In this document: positions 23,025 to 34,853 of the stretch, piece by piece
How positions within the stretch are numbered: position 1 is the stretch's first letter
Layout of the letters: every line of letters starts with the position of its first letter
Assembly (NCBI GenBank): GCA_950295325.1
Contig: OX485806.1
Coordinates: 33,108,001-33,172,000, forward strand
Length of the DNA: 64,000 nt
Direction: 5' to 3'
Source: Polytrichum commune
Taxonomy: Eukaryota > Streptophyta > Polytrichopsida > Polytrichales > Polytrichaceae
The notes under the pieces: model-generated
Databases searched by the model: none
The model's input: the letters and a program-made list of their open reading frames with translations, nothing else
What the model was told of the DNA's origin: nothing
Program-made: the position numbers and the translations under genes

Positions 23025-23240
23025 ATGTGAATTTGAGTCTGTTGGCCCTACTCTGCTCAAGGATCCCCCTTGGTGCAGGGTGGGGTTTACTGCCTACCTT
23101 GTGGTGGGTGGGCTCTTGGTCATCTGTCAAGTAGAGAGAAGATTTCACAGCCGGGAATCAAACCACCAACCCCTCGGTGTGGATTTGGGTACCTCTCCAT
23201 TGTCATCTGGTAGTTTAGGGTCATCCTTGACTGGAGGGGG
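23025..23240 (-). mobile_element. tRNA-type SINE fragment (family 2)
   Basis: The minus strand contains GGTTTGATTCCC at 23,153-23,164, a good pol III B-box. Beyond it comes AGCCCACC...AAGGTAGGCAGTAAACCCCA, which recurs on the + strand at 28,747-28,785. A convincing A-box was not found. A target duplication could not be fixed. Confidence 0.5.
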
Positions 23241-23244
23241 GGAG

Positions 23245-24085
23245 GGTACACTAGAAATCCCAACCGGAGAAACTTTGGAAAGCTTTGTAGGCTTCAGAAT
23301 AACTATGACTCAAGAAATTATTTTCCCATACATTTCTAATCCGGAAGTACACAACAAACTAGAAAACAAGACACTTTATATTGAATTTGCTTACCCGAAC
23401 CCTTAACTCTAAAGCACTCACATTTTGATTGATCACCGCCTTTTAAGCATTTAGAAGTTAGGGTGGGTCAATTAAATATGGACAATGACCTGTACCAACA
23501 TTTGTATGGACTTCTACGGATGTATCCGATTGTGCAATGGACATATACTATAGGTGATGATGTCAAATTCAACAAAAATTAACTCAAAATTTGGGCAATG
23601 TGCCACATGTCACTTTCATGTTAGTCGGAAACTTTACCAAATCCTATGTGTCACCTTGAAAATATAGCATTTTGACACAAGGTGCCGAACCTACTTATTA
23701 CATATGGTGTGCAAGGAATACGTGAGTTTCACTTCAAAAACTTTTATGGCATTCGAATGGAATCCAAGCACAACAAGCTCAACGTTCAAGTTACTCCCAT
23801 TGACTTGCTAATATGCTCATGAAGTGTTTCATTTAGTTAAGAAACCCTTATTTTACAAACTTGAAATGCTAAAAGCATCAACCACATGTACATTGACCTT
23901 AAGGTAAATGTGCCTAAATTGAACGCAACAATAATTTGAACACCCATATTTGAGTGGCCTCAAAGGTCATGCCTGGGATGGGTATAATTTCTTGATTCTT
24001 CTTGGGCCTTGTGATTCCCTTGATGGTTGTGCTTTGATTACCTTTGCAACTAAATGCATACAAAAGCACGTGGTTATGGATCTAA
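23245..24085. other. intergenic DNA, no gene recognised
   Basis: The + frame to 23,406 ends in a 50-residue stretch with ordinary protein composition (IFPYISNPEVHNKLENKTLY), but I do not recognise it and it has no neighbouring exon. The rest is AT-rich. Confidence 0.35.
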
Positions 24086-24091
24086 GAACTA

Positions 24092-24569
24092 CACCATTTA
24101 TGGTATTTAGTGTCACATGTGTAATAGTGTCATTGACCATGTTTGAGGCATGTGCTTGGTTACACTAATGGTCAACAACTGCACCATTTGTGTCATCTCA
24201 TAACACTTGGTGTTCAAGTGCGCTGACTTGTATCTTGACATGATTATGTTCAATAATGTTGGGAGGTGTATGCGTATGGTTACATAATGGTCTACAGAGT
24301 TGACTAAAAGTGTGCACAAATGACACTTGCCATTAGTATGCTCAATAATATCTTCCCCTTGCATACTAAAACGCAAAAATATAAGCTTAAGTTATTCCAA
24401 TGTGCTATTCTAAGTGTTATAATGTAAATAAAATTTCACTTAAAAAATTACTTGTGTTGACAAATAGTGTAATATTAGCAATTACCGGACGTGACACTTT
24501 GAGACCTCTAGGCCTCTAGTTTAGGCCCTTCACAGATAGTGTACGCGACACTAAACACCATAAATGGTG
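24092..24569. mobile_element. TA-flanked MITE, CACCATTTAT family, copy 2
   Basis: Termini CACCATTTATGGTATTTAG and the inverted CTAAACACCATAAATGGTG are nearly perfect and continue into GTGTC boxes. TA precedes the element and TT follows it. It lies in inverted orientation relative to copies 1 and 3: the shared internal motif reads CATTAGTATGCTCAATAATA here. Confidence 0.82.
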
Positions 24570-24574
24570 TTAAA

Positions 24575-24790
24575 ACCCCAGGAAAAAACTTGTGTTCGAA
24601 AGAGATTAGACTACGTGCTCAAACTAGGCTAACCATTTTAGGCTCAGAAGTCAAGCAGATTGAGAGGGGTCTATATGACCACACACTAATCTTCAATAAT
24701 CTTCACTTTGATAATGATTCGCTCGCAAATTTACAAGGCAAATGGCTTGAGACATGATTTGGATTTGCACTAATGAAGTTTGGTGCATTG
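24575..24790 (+). repeat. dispersed repeat (GGGAGGACCTAT family)
   Basis: Shares AAAACTTGTGTT, GATTAGACTACGTGCT, AATCTTCACTTTGA, CAAATTTACAAGGCAAATGG and GATTTGGATTT with 27,780-28,020 in the same order. Confidence 0.65.
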
Positions 24791-24794
24791 AGAA

Positions 24795-26543
24795 AAGTGT
24801 CCATTCACGGCACGTCCGTCATCGATCTTCAAGTGCCTTCGAGTTGTATTCATCAATGCTCCAACACAAAATGTATGGATTCAATGGCACTTTATAAAGC
24901 CCCAAATCATTCCAAAATTTATTGTATTTGAGGTCAACTTTTGGGTCTGGTGGAAAATGCAAATAAATGATGATGACAAACTACACAAAAAAACTACCCT
25001 ATATCTTGCGACGCCTTTTCATGCATGTCGACTTGTTATTACACTTTGTGGAAAAAAATCATAGCTTGTTGTCTATACACTCTAACCATCATAACTTCGA
25101 GTGACATTAAATTGCCCATCATTCAATCAACCAAATGTGAGATGGTTGATTGATTTGTGCCAGAAAAAAATAGACGTCGATATAAAAGAGTATAATGGAA
25201 GTTGGTCCACATGCAACTCCATACAACCAACCAAAGGAACAAATGCCAAGTGAGTCCCTAAAAGTGAATCCACCGATGATCATGTCTATTCAAACCTTCA
25301 CCCTTAAAGACACCGGCATACTTTCGGTGCCCTACACAATAGAAGTGGATATGAGCCCACACAATTATTCATTTATTATCTATAAAACAAATTGGGGAAA
25401 ATGAACATATTCAATTGCAAGAGGAAAAATGAAATAAAATAACACTACCATGGGGAAACTCTAAATAGGGACATGCAAGGCATTAGGTAATGGTACCCAT
25501 CTTGGGTCCATCTCTTCAAGTAACAAGTAAATTGCTTCTATAAGCAATGTGCTTTCTGACATACCAAACCGTGTCAAAGTCTTTCAAAACATCATTGTAA
25601 GCAACATCTGGAGCAATTTCCTTTCCCACTCAATCCTACCATAATCAAAAAGCACATACCAAATGATTTGGTGGGGTTTTTCCAATTGGCCCATGGAGGG
25701 AATTGAAGGCATGATCATTTTCTTGTTTGTAAATAATTCATGAAAGCCCACTATGAAGGAAAGAACCAAATTCTATGATATTTCTTAAGGGTGTCTGGAA
25801 GTGTCTCATTGAAGAGGCACTAGAGCATAGTAAAATATTTTCCCAGGTCCCAAGTTAATCAAGTCCACACAACTATTAAGTAAGGTTTTACTTGCTATAT
25901 AAGATGGAAACCACACATATTCAATGCAAATCTACGAGCTACATAGAATATTTCATAATATAGGGATAGCTAACAACAATGATGTGATATGTGTAGCACA
26001 TATTTGACTCTAAGTCATCTATAAGATGACTGATGATAACCCTTTTGCTCTTGGATGAGCAAGCGGTCGTGGGAATTGTAGTGTCAACCTTAAAGTTTTT
26101 ACAAAGAAATGCATCTTAAATAGCTAGAAATTTGTAGTTGGGGACCACCCAGTTGTGAATGAAGAGGTTGACCATCAAATCAAAAGGTATAAGCACATCT
26201 ATAAAATTTCAACCCAAATAAATAAAGATCATAACTAGGAAGAATGTAAAAGCATGTTTCAAAATTGAGAATGCTTAGTACATGAGTATCATCCTTAAAG
26301 TCTCTTGAAAGTTCAGGTTTTGGTAGGAGGTTTTGGCCCACTTTTGACATTCGTGTTTAAAGAGCGTTCAAGTAGTTTTGAAACCCCCAATTTGGGTGAA
26401 ATGAAGTTTGACTTTGGTCAAAAGGCAATTATATAAAGTTATATGAGTTTCTTTGAGACTTTGAGAAGGATCACTCTATGGACCATGATGACTTAATGAG
26501 AACATTGACCTTGTGTGACGTACATACATTTAACCATTTTGCC

Positions 26544-26583
<40 letters not shown>

Positions 26584-27570
26584 CAATTTTTTATTTATTT
26601 TTATTTTTCGTTAAAGCTAACCACACCTATCAACATATGACCCAAAAACGTATTTCTATGATTTCCTTCTTTTGAATGATTTAAAAAAAAAATTAAAAGC
26701 ATGGTCTAAGTATGGTTTACACCGTGTCTTGTGGCAAAGGCTAATCAACAAATGATTCATGATTTCTTGTGGGTATGGCTTCAAATTGCCGACCGTGACC
26801 ATGAAAAATCTTAAATGGAATTTCCTCACGACTCTTGATCATGTGTGTAAGACAACCCTTTAGGCTGGGATGTATTGTGTTTTATGAAAAACTAAAATGG
26901 GCAACATGGAACTTGCATCGAAGGTGACAAAAGATGCAACGATTAACCAAACAATGGTTCAAAATGGAAGTTGTGAAGAAATTCTAGCAAGGTGTGTGGG
27001 TCCTTGATGTGTCTAAAAACAAATGTTGATGCAAATGAACACACAAGAAAAACTCATGGGTAATGATGCTCACAATTATAGCTTCAAGGAAGTGCATAGA
27101 GTTCATATCCCATCATGAGCAAGGGTATTCTCTTTAAAAATAGGAATTGTTTTGGGCCCCAATGCCAAACGAGCAAAACGGGCAAGATGCCAAGATGGCA
27201 TTTTTGCAAAATCATTAAGCAAAATAAATTTCAAAAAAAGTGTGGTTGTCCTTGCAATTTTATCTTTTTCCACCTGACAATCACCTTCATCTACTTCTTT
27301 CAAGTGACTGGTTGTCTTGTTGTAAAACCCGGGTTGTCCATTTCTAGACATGTAAGATTCCATGTTATTTTCTCATTCATTTTTAGACATGATTGTTATG
27401 CTTTTTGTGACCTTGTGGGAAGCATAGTGGGACTGCCATTGATCTCTCAACCAATGAGGGTTTAGAAAGCAACGGTCATGGTCCGTAATCATTGGTGTAA
27501 ACACGCACTTATGTTATGGATGGCCTTTTTGGAAGATACAAATGATATATGGAAGTCATATAGTAGGCTA
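24795..27570. other. intergenic DNA, no gene recognised
   Basis: Mostly AT-rich. The longest frames (+ 27,115-27,465; - 27,103-27,363) overlap each other and show no domain. A CA/TA microsatellite is listed separately. Confidence 0.4.
26544..26582. repeat. compound (CA)n(TA)n microsatellite
   Basis: About 11 CA units followed by about 9 TA units. Confidence 0.95.
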
Positions 27571-27574
27571 TTTG

Positions 27575-27601
27575 GAGAGAGAGAGAGAGAGAGAGAGAGA
27601 A
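27575..27601. repeat. (GA)n microsatellite
   Basis: About 13 GA units. Confidence 0.95.
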
Positions 27602-27734
27602 CCTTTTGTGTGGACGACACATGCAACTTAATCTTACGATGCCATTGATCTCAAACAACTCACTCTTAGAAAGTGTTTCCTTTGAAACACAACCATCAAT
27701 CCAACACCAACCATAATAAGGTAGATTGCTTGAT

Positions 27735-28030
27735 TCATTTTTTGGCTTTAAATGGACACCTATATTTGAGTGGTTTATGGTTGGGTGTGAATCTCCTAAT
27801 GGACACCAAAAAGACTTGTGTTGAAAAACAATTGGATTATGTGCTGAAAATATGCTTAGACCAATCTAGGCTCAATAATCAACATAATTGGGGGGGGGGG
27901 GGACCTATATGATCATTTATTAACACGCAGAATCTTCACTTTCACAATGAATACGATTATTCATACAAGCTCCAAAATTTACAAGGAAAATGGCTACCGG
28001 CGTGATTTGGATTTCCCAATCATCTCGCAC
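27735..28030 (+). repeat. dispersed repeat (GGGAGGACCTAT family)
   Basis: Carries AAGACTTGTGTTGAAA, CAATTGGATTATGTGCT, GACCTATATGATCA and TTTACAAGGAAAATGGCT. These are homologous to 24,575-24,790 and in part to 13,948-14,160. A G run at about 27,889-27,902 interrupts it. Confidence 0.65.
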
Positions 28031-28317
28031 TTGTTGCGTGTTTGATATCCCAGTAGAAGTGGGTGTAGAGAGAAAAGTGTCTATTTAAGACCCACTTACC
28101 TTAACTTAAGTTCTACATAATTTGGCAAGCACTAAAATCATGAGGCGCATAATTTACCAACCATGAAACTTTCTAACTTGCAAAGCTTTATGTATCATCT
28201 ATTAGCAATCACATTGAAATACAACTCTCAATTCATACTGAAACCAAGCCCAAGTCTTTTTTGTTTCCTAGCACTAGGAAGAAACTTGTCCATGCCAACC
28301 ATCTGTGGCAACTTGTC

Positions 28318-28463
28318 CATTGCAACTCATGGCGAGAAAATGCATATAATAAATCATTTTGATTGTCAACCGGGGGTTTTGGGTTGCAATTTAGGAAGGG
28401 TTGACACCAAAAACCTCTTGTTGGCAACCAAAGTGATGCATTTTCTCGTCATATGTTGCAATG
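28318..28463. mobile_element. 146-bp palindromic element, possible MITE
   Basis: Starts CATTGCAACTCATGGCGAG and ends with the inverted CGTCATATGTTGCAATG. The arms of ~28 bases also share AAAATGCAT. Internal copies of GGTTG and CAACC extend the fold. No target duplication was fixed. Confidence 0.6.
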
Positions 28464-28711
28464 AATGAGTTGGTAGGTATCATTGTAGGAGTATGGGGAG
28501 CCATTCACACAAGAAGCATAGAACTCCTTGACAACCTACATATCCCCACATCACTAATAATTAAAACCAATGAAAATCATCCACCAAATAGCCATCAAAT
28601 ATCTCACATACCTAGTAATTAATAAGAGAAAACTCAACAATAAACAAGAACTGGTGCTCCCCCCCCCCCCCCACATAGTAAACGAATATCAAAAAAAAAA
28701 AATTTATTTGT

Positions 28712-28714
<3 letters not shown>

Positions 28715-28743
<29 letters not shown>
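28715..28743. repeat. (AC)14 microsatellite
   Basis: Uninterrupted AC repeat immediately upstream of a SINE fragment. Confidence 0.95.
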
Positions 28744-28860
28744 AGAAGAGCCCACCGCAAGGTAGGCAGTAAACCCCACCTTGCATCGAGGGAATTCTTG
28801 AGCAGGGTTGTGGGCCAAAAGAGCAATTTTGTAAAGCCCACATAAATTTTGAAGCCATGC
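28744..28860 (+). mobile_element. tRNA-type SINE fragment (family 2)
   Basis: Contains AGCCCACCGCAAGGTAGGCA, AAACCCCACCTTGCATC and TTGAGCAGGGTTGTGGGCC. The reverse complement of 23,025-23,130 has the same order of phrases. The 5' part with the B-box is missing, replaced by the AC microsatellite. Confidence 0.5.
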
Positions 28861-28864
28861 TAAT

Positions 28865-29221
28865 TTTTTCATTTAGTGGTTGACATCGAAAATAATTATA
28901 TGGAATTGATGTGGGTGAATTTTTAATTTATCTTATGCTACTTTTGATGTAAGATAACTATTGTATATGATGTAAGGTATAGGTTGGAAGTCTCAAGGAA
29001 GGCTACAGGGAAGACCCAAGGTCTTGGACTCACATTGTTTCCATACACAACAAACAATTAGATTGGCTCACATTATTATTTCTACACTAATTCTACACCT
29101 ACATAAATAAGACTATTTGGTGCCCTGGGGATAGACTCTTCATATCACGTATGAACTAATATGAGTGTAAGAAAGAGTATTATTGGAGGCATTAGCATAT
29201 ATAATATAAATAAGTGAGAGT

Positions 29222-29292
<71 letters not shown>

Positions 29293-30735
29293 TGTGTGTA
29301 CATTTAAAAAGGTTATTTAGAATCTTGAAGGAAAGGTAAATATACCAAAAAAACCTTAGGGTATAGAGATTTTTTTAACAATAGATGTGTTTGTTTCATC
29401 CAATTCATGTTTTCATCCATTGTTGTCACATGGTAAATAGTCCTCAATGACTATCTTGTCCATTATTGTTGGGGCTTGCATGTGGGTGTTCTGTTTAAAT
29501 AAACTAGAGCCTCTTGGAGCACTCATGGGCTCCCTTGAGTTATGCTCTCGAGATTGTGCTCTTCTCATTGTTTGTTTGCTGTAATTGTTAAGTTACATGC
29601 TATGAATGAAAAAAGTAAAGTGAATTTTGGATGTAAAAAGTGTTTATTTAATATGAGGCTCATAATCTATTTATATAGTGGAGGCATTTTTACATAATCT
29701 TAGTATAAATACATGAGTTCTTTTTTAGCATGTTGTTGGTACATATATAATTTTTCCATTTATAAAATACTTGTATATAGGGGGTTTAATTTCATAGCAA
29801 CCCACCCATGTTATTTAGGTTTCCAATGAGGAGTTCACCCCCCAAGATTTAATGTATCTATCGAATTGTAGATTCTTAAATTTTCAAAAAAAAATAATCA
29901 AAATAGGTAATATCACCAAGAATATCTACAGCAAGGGGAAGTTAGAGGGGTGAATTTATCCCTAACCAATTGCTCGTCCAAGAGCATAAAGGTTAGCATT
30001 ACTCGCCATGTTTTTTCAACCATGAAGGCATAATACCATCCATAATTTTCATAGTGTGTTCATGAGCTGATCATTATGACTAGATAACCAGCTTGAGTAA
30101 GGTGGATGACTCGATGCTTCGTGGCCCCTCATTCTCTCTCCTCTTGTTGGTTATGTAGTCCACATATTGAGTGGTTGCTCAATGACTTGGCTTACTTAGG
30201 ATTGTTGTATACTAAGGTCCACGTCTAGGAAACATGGGGTCCAACAACCTCCTTAGCCCTTTTATTGCCCCAAAGCCTATCCCATGTAAAACCTCAAAAT
30301 TTGGACCACATCCAATGTTTATTGATTTTTAACCCCTTTACTACAATGTTTTTGATGATCAAGAACTTGCTTGTAATAACTAACTTGAAGAAACATCCAA
30401 TGCTTTAGAAGAATCCAAATTCCATTGAAATATGAGAAGACCCAATGGTGCCACATGATAATGGGGGCAAGTAATGGCAACACTTGAAATATGTTAGTTT
30501 CCTATTTTTGGGTGACCTAAATATCTTTGCATGTTCACGTTCACCACAAAAATCGGTGTATAAGGTTATTTCACAAATCTTCATTTGAATTGTTTATGGG
30601 AAAATTATACTTGGTCAAAAAATGTTTGATTAGCTAGAGTTTGGGTTATGAAAAAGATAGTGGCTTGATAGTAACAAGATTTATGGAACAATGCCCAAGG
30701 GACCACCAAGAAATGGGAGGAGATCAATATGTGTT
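28865..30735. other. intergenic DNA, no gene recognised
   Basis: AT-rich, no domain-bearing reading frame. Contains the long CT microsatellite at 29.2 kb. Confidence 0.4.
29226..29289. repeat. (CT)~32 microsatellite
   Basis: Sixty-four bases of CT repeat, followed by a short GT stretch. It is the longest dinucleotide repeat in the window. Confidence 0.95.
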
Positions 30736-31049
30736 GCGGGCAGCAGTGTATATGTTTGACAAAGTTTTTGCAAGTTTTTGACTTCTGACATGCAAAAACT
30801 TGCACAAACAAAAAAATGCACGTCAATTGACAGGCACGATTTAGAAGTTGACACATATTGTGACTTGTGAAGAAAAAAAACACACGTCAATTGACACGCT
30901 AGAAATTGAATTGACACGTATTACAAGGCAACTTAAGTACTATAACTGTAATTCAAGTATCCTGAAAACATAACTCATAACAATAGGAGAACGTCCTACA
31001 ATCACTTACATACTTAAGTTCAGCCTTGTTCTTGTAATTTCCTTTGTAA

Positions 31050-32260
31050 CCAGGAAGGCTTTACAATTGAGATGATGATCACAGAGGTGGTGGAGGCTAA
31101 GTACAAGGCTGACAAGACCATTGTTTATGGTCTCTCGCGGTGTCGGGTAGAGAGGGTTCCGCCTTGGGAAAGCGCTGGGCTTCTGGCTGCAACTAGATTT
31201 TATCGGACCCGTCGAATCTTCTGATCTTCAATCGAATCTTCCGGTCTTCTAGTCTTCAATTTCTTCTAATCTTCAACCTCTTTCCCGTCGACCTATCCTG
31301 TTGCGGCTCTATATGGATAAAGGGTAAGGGTAGTGTGATAAGAAACTACGGGCTTCGGATGGGTAAAATGGGACGTCAGAACACGAGCTTACGTCCGAAA
31401 GATTGGCTCCTAAACTTTCAAACCCACGGTGACCAGCAATCGCGCCTCACCAGTGGGAACGACAGAAAACAACCTTGTGGGTGATTAATCCCACTTCGTT
31501 GTCACAAACAACCTTGTGGGTCATTAATCCCACTTCGTTGTCACACAGGAAACAAATTACGATGCAGAAATGAAATGCAACTAGCCTCCAAAACCGGCTT
31601 GGAATCACACACACAAGAAAAAGACAACGTGCCACAAGCAACCACACATTCGAGTCTTGAAGCCTTCAATTCTTTAATCTGTCCGTCTTCTATGGTCGGT
31701 CGAAGTCTCAGCTCTTCTTTTAAGAACCAACAGACTTCCCTCCACTCAAACAAACACAAATCTTGATTGCTAACTTCCAAAACAACAAGTGAGATCTCTC
31801 ATGAATCACAAATCCCTCGTATTTTATTTCATATTCTTCTCAAAACAACTCACACCGTGAGCTTCGAATCCACTTCTCTCTCTCTACAACTTCTCTCCCT
31901 CAATAATCACATAACATCTTTCCTTCACCACCTCTCCCTATCCATGCGAGAGACAAAGTTCTCTCTTATCCTCATCACATGGCTTCTAATCACCCATTGG
32001 TCCAAAGTAACTCAAGATAACTAAAAGACAAAAATAAACTATGAGTAAATAAATATGTAATCTATTTCTATCATTTGGTAAAGGTAACTAAGAGTAACTA
32101 TGAGTAAACATAAAGGTAAGCAACTTCTATCCACTTCTATCCTTAGGTAATGATAACTAAAATAAACTATGAGTAAATAAAAATAATAATCTACTTCTAT
32201 TCTTTATTATTTTTCTCCAAGACCAAGAATCACAATGCAATATTAAATACGTACACATCT
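31050..32260. other. GC-richer segment inside the hAT element, origin unknown
   Basis: The composition changes at about 31,050 just after TTTCCTTTGTAACCAG, a good splice-acceptor-like sequence. CpG is frequent to about 31,450. A + frame from 31,069 runs ~46 codons (EVVEAKYKADKTIVYGLSRC) to a stop. The later part is CT-rich, then AT-rich with TAACTATGAGTAAA repeated three times. I do not recognise any gene. It may be an LTR or other nested insertion, or captured host sequence. Confidence 0.45.
31469..31545. repeat. 39-bp tandem duplication, two copies
   Basis: Two near-identical units, each beginning ACAACCTTGTGGG and ending CACTTCGTTGTCAC, within the unusual hAT interior. Confidence 0.92.
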
Positions 32261-32389
32261 ATATAGTGTACGTATTTACATCACGACAGCGGATGTATTT
32301 CCATAATTGTTTTGTGCATGTATGTGAATGAACAATTTGCCCCAACAATCTCGAAGAGTGATGCTTTGGTTGGTTAAATATTTGGTCAA

Positions 32390-32625
32390 CTCGTGCAAAG
32401 GCTCCATCTTATGTTGTGCCTTCAAAAAATTGCAATGACATGGGCAATATAAGTAATGGTAGGGTGCAAAAAAGGCCATTTAAGAGAATTAAGTAGTTAC
32501 ACGGAGCTTTTAATTCGTGCCTTGGAAGTAAATAACCCTTGAAAAAATTACCCCTCCATCGCAAGTGCTGCACAAAAATCCTATAGAGTGACCTACCCAA
32601 GGTCTCCACTTGACACTAGGATGAT
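32390..32625. repeat. repeat shared with the 62.7-kb Stowaway-type element
   Basis: Phrases such as AAGTAATGGTAGGGTGCAAA, TTAAGTAGTTACA, GCACAAAAATCCTATAGAGTG and ACCTACC match 62,750-62,935 in the same order and orientation. It is probably a separate element nested in the hAT. Confidence 0.65.
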
Positions 32626-32886
32626 TTGAGGTAAACTTTTCATATTGCAGAAATCCCCTTCAAATTGACTTTAATGTACAATGTACAATTCACAATGCCT
32701 GAATTGAAGCTAATGTTGTTGTTGGGACTGTGATTTGAATGCCATCAACGTTCACAATTCCCTAAAGTTCGTCACATACTCTAGGCCAGTGGTAAATAAT
32801 CCACTCTCACTAGTGGCACCGTCTACATATGTGATAGATATTTTTGTATGCTCAGTTCCTAAGACACTTGATTTGAAATTTTATAA

Positions 32887-33171
32887 ATGGGAGGAGATCT
32901 AGAGTGTTTTGTTTGGCGCATATGTGATAGCAATTTGGAATGGCACACAAATTGGCCTAAAATTATGCAACTTTGGCAGGAAGTTATACTCATTCCATCA
33001 AGTATAGCTATTTGTGAGAGAAGATTTTCCAAACAAAATACAATCAAAAGCCACTTGCACAATAGGTTGAACTTGAAGACCCTCGATGCTTTTATGCGGG
33101 TCTCTCTTTGTGAGCTTGAAGTAGATGCAATGGATTGGTCTACCATCTTCAACATTTGGAGAAACATGTGA
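32887..33171 (+). pseudogene. hAT transposase C-terminal dimerisation region
   Basis: A 94-codon open stretch contains LWQEVILIPSSIAICERRFS followed by KQNTIKSHLHNRLNLKTLDA and FMRVSL. This is the conserved hAT family C-terminal dimerisation pattern (P-S-A-CER-FS---IK--LRNRL---L-ALM-I). It ends about 230 bp before the element's right terminus, where hAT transposases normally stop. The upstream BED zinc finger and catalytic core were not found in any frame between 30,744 and 32,887. This is a surviving 3' end, not an active gene. Confidence 0.85.
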
Positions 33172-33410
33172 AAACGAAGGGTACTTACACTTGATTGATA
33201 GTTTTTTTTGTTACAAATCAAGATTGTATTTTGATTACTCAAAATATTAGTTTTTCTAAAATTTGTGTAACCCAAAATTGAGGTGACATCTAAGAATAAG
33301 ATGTATATGTCAATTGACATTCATTTTTGTTTTTGAAAACGTCATGTGACACTCTGGATTTGAAGTTAAACGACAATTTAAATTTGTCAAACATACACAC
33401 TGGCGGGCAG

Positions 33411-33753
33411 GAGTTCTAAAATAGAGTTGCCCAACTTTTAACACATGAGAGGAGGATCAAATAGCCCCTGCCCCCCTCCAAAAATTTTAAAAAATAAAAA
33501 ATCTCTCTAAGTGGTGAAATCCGTTTTTCAATCATATTGCGGGGGCATGGGAGGTGTAGTATTGCACCATGATGACATTACAAAGCATTAAAATATTTTG
33601 ATTGTTGCATCAACATTGCATGGGGTGCCTTTTCTGTAAATTCACCCTTGGACTCCTCCGGAACAAAATTGGCTTCTCAAACCAAGAGGAATGTTTCCCC
33701 AAGTCCAAGACCGTTGAGATTTGGCAGGAAAATGATGTCACATTACCTTCACT
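33411..33753. other. intergenic DNA, nothing recognised
   Basis: Short spacer between the hAT element and a MITE. The overlapping frames seen here are not convincing genes. Confidence 0.4.
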
Positions 33754-33756
33754 TAA

Positions 33757-34060
33757 GGGGCTTACCCCACTACATGCCCTTAAATTTTGGTGGTGGCAGT
33801 GATTGGTTGGGTGCAACTGCCGCTGCCCTAATGGGTACCACACAGACGGGAGATAAGAACAACGTGGCTTTGAAAAGTGGAGTGCTTCCTCACGATGAAT
33901 TGCCGTTGGTTTTTCCCTGGAAGTGTTGTGTGGTGCTAAATTGCCGGTATGTGGTACATGACCATTGGCAAAGTGATGAGATGTAAGCATTTGCTTTGAA
34001 AAGTTGCCAGAACTATAGTCCACATCACGGAACCCCAATTGCCGTAATGTGGTAAGCCCC
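33757..34060. mobile_element. 304-bp PIF/Harbinger-like MITE (GGGGCTTACC family)
   Basis: Left end GGGGCTTACCCCACTACATG, right end inverted (GGGGCTTACCACATTACGGC). A perfect TAA duplication flanks it at 33,754-33,756 and 34,061-34,063. It has no transposase; the reading frames that cross it on both strands extend past its ends. Confidence 0.82.
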
Positions 34061-34144
34061 TAAGTCTCTTCTTTTTTGGGTACAAGTTGAAGTGATTCAA
34101 TTGCAAAAGGGCAACCATAAACAAACCACCACGGGGACACTTAA

Positions 34145-34642
34145 GGGCCACTTCACACACGAGACTAAGAGCCCGTGACCATTACGCTTCAAGCACTCTC
34201 ATTGGTGGAAAAGGCAGGCTGGTCCAAGTTCGCTTCACACTACACTTGAGGGACCAATGGAGTATGTGAATGCAAGATGGACGTAAAGTCTACATGGATT
34301 CCTACATGGCATCGAATGGATCATGTTTCATGGTCACTTGGATTATTTTCAAAAACCACCTCTTGGAGGTAGGCCTAACACAAAACCGGGAGACCATGGC
34401 ACTCCGAACACTCACAACCGTTGGTTTATTCTATTTTATCATGTGAGAGGACCTGAATGAATATAAATTCATTGAAATAGCATTTGGTTGAGGGCTCGGT
34501 CACATATGACTTCACACTACACTTGAGGATCCATGACCACACAACATGATTTTGGGGGTGTGTTGGGATGGCCTTTGGACACTTTCTTTTGGGCTCTCAC
34601 AATTTCATGGTCACGGCTCTTGGCTCGTGTGTGAAGTGGCCT
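34145..34642. mobile_element. PIF/Harbinger-like MITE (GGGCCACTTCACACACGAG family), copy 1
   Basis: Left end GGGCCACTTCACACACGAG; the right end mirrors it (CTCGTGTGTGAAGTGGCC, then T where C is expected). TAA flanks both sides (34,142-34,144 and 34,643-34,645). The inverted similarity extends inward through GAGCCCGTGACCAT. It begins only ~80 bp after the previous MITE. A second copy of similar length is at 36,708. Confidence 0.85.
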
Positions 34643-34853
34643 TAAGTGTTTCATATCTTGGATGCGGGCCTCGATTACCGGAAACTCCTTTAAGTCCAAA
34701 ATTGTGCACTCGACCCAATAGGGTCACTCGAATTTGGATGTTCTTTGGTATTGGCTCCTAGTGTACGAGCATCCCTTATCACATGTTAAATAACACACTT
34801 GTTTGGCATCTACTCACACTTACACAAAGACGAAACCCAATCTAATTAAGTTA

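Larger units (their letters stand above)
30744..33402 (+). mobile_element. hAT transposon, both ends intact, internally degenerate
   Basis: The left end CAGTGTATATGTTTGACAAA matches the inverted right end (CAGTGTGTATGTTTGACAAA) at 19 of 20 bases. The 8-bp duplication GCGGGCAG lies at 30,736-30,743 and 33,403-33,410. Subterminal motifs ACGTCAATTGACA near the left and TGTCAATTGACA near the right are further inverted copies. Inside, 32,887-33,171 encodes the hAT dimerisation region, which confirms the family. The 2,659-bp element is shorter than an autonomous hAT and most of its transposase gene is missing. In its place is GC-richer DNA (about 31,050-32,250) and a repeat shared with the Stowaway-type element at 62.7 kb. 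Confidence 0.92.

Noticed and set aside
22984-23406. 140-codon frame as a gene
   Set aside because: Its first half overlaps a SINE fragment on the other strand, and the rest has no partner exon or domain.
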